Shown here: positions 14,248 to 16,686 of the stretch, piece by piece
How positions within the stretch are numbered: position 1 is the first letter of the stretch
Layout of the letters: each line of letters opens with the position of its first letter
From: Deltaproteobacteria bacterium
GTDB lineage: Bacteria; Desulfobacterota; Desulfobacteria; Desulfobacterales; JAUVKB01
NCBI GenBank assembly: GCA_030596405.1
Contig: JAUVKB010000020.1
Span: 1-16,686, forward strand
DNA: 16,686 nucleotides
Reading direction: 5' to 3'
Program-made: the position numbers and the translations under genes
Notes under the pieces: generated by a model
What the model was told of the DNA's origin: nothing
The model's input: only the letters and a program-made list of their open reading frames with translations
Database searches by the model: none

Positions 14248-15639
14248 TTATTCAATCAGCGTTATTTCCCTGTGTATGATATTGGTCAGGGCAACAGCTT
14301 TTTCTTCCATATCCCCGACTATATGTTCTACGCGCCGGCTCAAAAAATTATGGGCAAGCATAATCGGGATTGCTACGGCCAAACCGAGCATGGTCGTCAC
14401 CAGGGCTTCGGAGATGCCTCCGGACATCATACGCGGATCGCCTGTTCCGTATAAAGTAATAACGTGAAAAGTGCTGATCATGCCTGTAACAGTGCCTAAA
14501 AGCCCCAACAGCGGAGAAACCGCTCCCATAATGTTAAGGGTCGGCAAAAACCGCTCAAGCCTGGGAAGCTCCTTTAATACAGCCTCCTGTAACACACTTT
14601 CTAACGTCTCTCTTCCTTCGGCCCTGGCGTAAAGACCGGCTTTTAAAACATTATCCACGGGCCGTCCTTTTCCTTCTTTTACCATCTTGTCACATTCATG
14701 CCATTTTCCCAGAAGAGCCAGTTCATTGACTTTACCCATTACACGGTCGGTGTTGAAATGAACGCGTTTTAAAAAAACAGACCGTTCTATTGCTATTATT
14801 AAAGCGGCCAGGCCTATGATTATAATAGGCCAGACCAGGGGGCCCCCGTTTTTTATCTGATCTATGAGGCTTGATTTATGTGTGATCTGTTTAAGGGCCG
14901 CACCTCCGGAAAAATCCAGGCTTACAACGTCTGATTTTCCGTTCATGTATTTGTCAAGAGACCGCCTTACATGCCATGACGGCAGCGCTGAAAGCGCGAT
15001 AAAACGCCGGCTATTTCCAGCATACCTTAAAAACCCGGTTTCTTTTTCTGTTCTGTAGGCAGCGGTAAACTTGCCTATGGTCAATATATCTCCGGATTGC
15101 TTTACTCCCGAATTATTGACAAAAGAGCCCTTTTCAAGAACTACTTCTCCTGAAAGGGCCATTTCCTGAAATAAAAGGTCGGTTATTGTTTTAAAATCGT
15201 CTATCCCCGGAAACCTGTTTTTGTTCAAAACCGGTTTGAGCAGATCCGCCCGGCCGGGAAAACGCGCCGTTAATTGAGACTGCCTCAAGACTGTTTCAAG
15301 GTCACGCGCAACCACACGCACCGTGCCGGTAAGTTCGCGCATATCCATATCGTGCTTAGACTGCTGCTTTGATAAAATGCTCTCTTTTTCTCTTAACTTT
15401 TCAGAATCAGCTTCCATAACATGAACGCCCGATTTCAAACTGCGGATATCGGCTTTAAGACGCGCAATCATGGTTTCAAGGGATGCCCTGTCTTTAAAAA
15501 TCCTTTTTTTGCTCTCTTTTTTTTCTTCGACTGCGGCCTTATAGTCGGCCTTTGCCTTTTTAAAGGCTGACCGCATATCTTCGGCTAAAACCGGACAAGC
15601 AAGAAACAGAACAAGTATTAATACCGTTAAGGATTTCAT
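14248..15639 (-). CDS. ttpC: TtpC-like ExbB family protein with long periplasmic coiled-coil N-terminus
   Basis: This 463-residue protein joins a periplasmic region to an ExbB channel domain. It has a signal peptide (1-19, cleavage at VLA-E), a charged helical coiled-coil at about 22-120, a mixed region at about 125-250 that includes LTIGKFTAAYRTE, and then three membrane helices at about 268-290, 368-388 and 410-432. The MotA/TolQ/ExbB signature GAVSPLLGLLGTVTGMISTF spans 372-391 and GGISEALVTTMLGLAVAIP 407-425. This architecture is that of TtpC, which in Vibrio TonB2 systems is required with ExbB2, ExbD2 and TonB2. It starts ATGA-overlapped with the DUF3450-like gene and has GGAAGGA about ten bases upstream. 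The symbol is given by architecture, not by alignment. Confidence 0.88.
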   Translation of the reverse strand: MKSLTVLILVLFLACPVLAEDMRSAFKKAKADYKAAVEEKKESKKRIFKDRASLETMIARLKADIRSLKSGVHVMEADSEKLREKESILSKQQSKHDMDMRELTGTVRVVARDLETVLRQSQLTARFPGRADLLKPVLNKNRFPGIDDFKTITDLLFQEMALSGEVVLEKGSFVNNSGVKQSGDILTIGKFTAAYRTEKETGFLRYAGNSRRFIALSALPSWHVRRSLDKYMNGKSDVVSLDFSGGAALKQITHKSSLIDQIKNGGPLVWPIIIIGLAALIIAIERSVFLKRVHFNTDRVMGKVNELALLGKWHECDKMVKEGKGRPVDNVLKAGLYARAEGRETLESVLQEAVLKELPRLERFLPTLNIMGAVSPLLGLLGTVTGMISTFHVITLYGTGDPRMMSGGISEALVTTMLGLAVAIPIMLAHNFLSRRVEHIVGDMEEKAVALTNIIHREITLIE

Positions 15640-16457
15640 GGAACATCAATCCTTCCTACCGGCAATTTAACCATATCTATGGTTCTCTCGCGGCGGGCCA
15701 TCTCCATGGCCCTGTTGATATCTTTACGATATTTTGATGAAATTAAAATCCAGGTTTTTGCCGCGGGATCATACCACCCGGTCATTTTGCCATCCGGAGT
15801 CCGGCAAAAAAGGGAAAGCCTGCCGAGTCTCAGAATATCCGCAAGCACGGATTGCCCGTTAAAAAAAACCGTATCCTGGTAAACCTCTACTGTGCGGCCG
15901 TATTCCGTCTCAATCGCAAGAGCCTCCATAACTACTCTGTATTTTTCAGCCGCTGCCTTGCCGGATATTGCCCTGGTTTCTCCAACAATTTCTCCAACAG
16001 TTTCTTCAATAACTTCTTCAACACGGGCAAGCCTGTCCGTCCGTTCTTCCGGAAGAAAGGGGAGATCATTTTTGATAAACTCGGCAAGCTGCGCGGACAC
16101 GGATTCAAGAAAGGACTGCAACTGTGCGCGGACACGGGCGGATTCTTTTATCTTTCGACAAAGCTGCCTGACCTGCTCACGCCGGATCTTTAATCTTTCC
16201 CCGATTTTGGCTTTCCGTCTTTCAAGTTCTTCTTTTTCTGATTGCAACAAACGATACTCGGCGACAAGTTCGGCTTTTTTCCCTGCCCACACATCTTCGT
16301 CTTTCTGGGTCTGCCTGCAAAGATTAATGGTCTGCAAAACCTTCTCCTGAAGATGATCCGAATCCGTCCCGGCAAAAGATAGCCCCCAGGCAAAAGGCAT
16401 GAAAATCAGAAAGCAGACAGCGCAAAAAATTCTTTTGTAAAAATAATTATAATTCAT
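15636..16457 (-). CDS. DUF3450-like periplasmic coiled-coil protein of the TonB2 cluster
   Basis: This 273-residue protein has a signal peptide (1 to about 30, ending WGLSFAG), a long charged coiled-coil (about 40-125, e.g. LLQSEKEELERRKAKIGERL) and a mixed C-terminal domain (about 165-270) with VEVYQDTVFFNGQ, LGRLSLFCRTPDG and YDPAAKTWILI. That order, and its place directly before ttpC, matches DUF3450 proteins of TonB2 clusters. Its molecular role is not established; a periplasmic partner of TtpC is a reasonable inference. The ATG at 16455-16457 is chosen since it gives a standard signal peptide. A TTG at 16473-16475 would add six residues but would lie in the terminator stem. Neither start has a good Shine-Dalgarno. 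Stop overlaps the ttpC start (ATGA). Confidence 0.82.
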   Translation of the reverse strand: MNYNYFYKRIFCAVCFLIFMPFAWGLSFAGTDSDHLQEKVLQTINLCRQTQKDEDVWAGKKAELVAEYRLLQSEKEELERRKAKIGERLKIRREQVRQLCRKIKESARVRAQLQSFLESVSAQLAEFIKNDLPFLPEERTDRLARVEEVIEETVGEIVGETRAISGKAAAEKYRVVMEALAIETEYGRTVEVYQDTVFFNGQSVLADILRLGRLSLFCRTPDGKMTGWYDPAAKTWILISSKYRKDINRAMEMARRERTIDMVKLPVGRIDVP

Positions 16458-16473
16458 CCGTATTTTAGCAAAC

Positions 16474-16530
16474 AAAAAGGCGCAAATAGAGGCCTTGATT
16501 TTCCTGTTTGCGCCTTTTTTGTTGTTTTAG
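16474..16530. terminator. Bidirectional intrinsic terminator
   Basis: AAAAAGGCGCAAA (16474-16486) and its exact reverse complement (16507-16519) form a 13-bp stem around a 20-base loop. On the plus strand it is followed by T-rich sequence (TTTTTTGTTGTTTT); on the minus strand by TTTTTGTTT. On the minus strand it would end the transcript of the LbtU-like gene. It leaves only 16 bp before the ATG of the DUF3450-like gene, so there is no room there for a full promoter. Confidence 0.85.
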
Positions 16531-16561
16531 AAAAAAATATAACAATACTTAAAAACGCGAA

Positions 16562-16686
16562 TTAAAACTCAATGGCAAGCTGCGCGGTAAGCACGTCCGC
16601 GTCATCGTCGGTGCCGCCGTCACTCTCGTCATAATCCTTGTCGTGCAGATACTCAAGGGTTAGACACGTATTGGCTATAATGCCCA
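16562..16686 (-). CDS. Outer-membrane beta-barrel protein, C-terminal fragment (LbtU-type siderophore porin-like)
   Basis: These are the last 40 codons of a gene that begins beyond the window, in frame from 16684 and ending with TAA at 16562-16564. The residues read as one barrel strand (ANTCLTLEYLHDKDYD), an acidic Ser/Gly/Asp turn (ESDGGTDDDAD), and a final strand VLTAQLAIEF ending in Phe, the usual outer-membrane assembly signal. I recall this EYLHDxDY...DGG...VLTxQLAxEF ending from LbtU-family siderophore porins of Desulfobacterota; that match is from memory and the fragment is short. If right, it fits an iron-acquisition neighbourhood. It is separated from the TonB2 operon by a strong terminator, so it is probably a separate transcription unit. 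Confidence 0.65.
   Translation of the reverse strand, partial: GIIANTCLTLEYLHDKDYDESDGGTDDDADVLTAQLAIEF

Overview
The window looks like a piece of an anaerobic Gram-negative bacterium, most likely Desulfobacterota (former Deltaproteobacteria). That placement is inference from gene content and protein style; there is no rRNA or other marker gene. Apart from the tail of one plus-strand gene at the left edge, every convincing gene lies on the minus strand, so the window is best read from right to left. Together these genes describe a tetrapyrrole (probably heme) acquisition locus running from the outer membrane to the cytoplasm.

Right end, read leftward: the last 40 codons of an outer-membrane beta-barrel resembling LbtU-type siderophore porins (16562-16684), then a perfect 13-bp stem with U-tracts on both sides (16474-16519). 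Next comes a tightly packed TonB2-type energy-transducing operon: a DUF3450-like periplasmic coiled-coil protein, a TtpC-like ExbB with a long periplasmic N-terminus, a short ExbB, ExbD, TonB and an exported TPR protein (16457 down to 11269). Several junctions overlap by ATGA or GTGA or nearly touch. The order matches the TonB2 clusters known from Vibrio and Shewanella.

Middle: a 250-bp gap (11019-11268) is the only sizeable non-coding stretch. It is highly structured, with three perfect 11-bp AT repeats at an exact 13-bp period, flanked by two long inverted repeats. It is the natural place for a promoter or control leader for the second operon, although I could not identify a known regulator site or riboswitch class.

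Second operon, 11018 down to 416: TonB-dependent receptor 2; a small four-helix membrane protein resembling the front part of heme-copper oxidase subunit I; a periplasmic class III metal-chelate binding protein; TonB-dependent receptor 1; an ECF transporter (S component, EcfT, and an EcfA with two ATPase domains on one chain); a short flavodoxin; and a HutW/ChuW-family radical SAM heme-degrading enzyme carrying an N-terminal PCP_red-like domain. The inferred flow is: ligand captured by the receptors using TonB2 energy, carried through the periplasm by the binding protein and possibly the membrane protein, imported by the ECF transporter, and opened anaerobically by HutW with electrons from the flavodoxin to release iron.

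Left end: the C-terminus of cyclopropane-fatty-acyl-phospholipid synthase on the plus strand (1-263), convergent with hutW across a 152-bp spacer in which I see no clear terminator. No rRNA, tRNA, insertion sequence, CRISPR array or integrase was seen.
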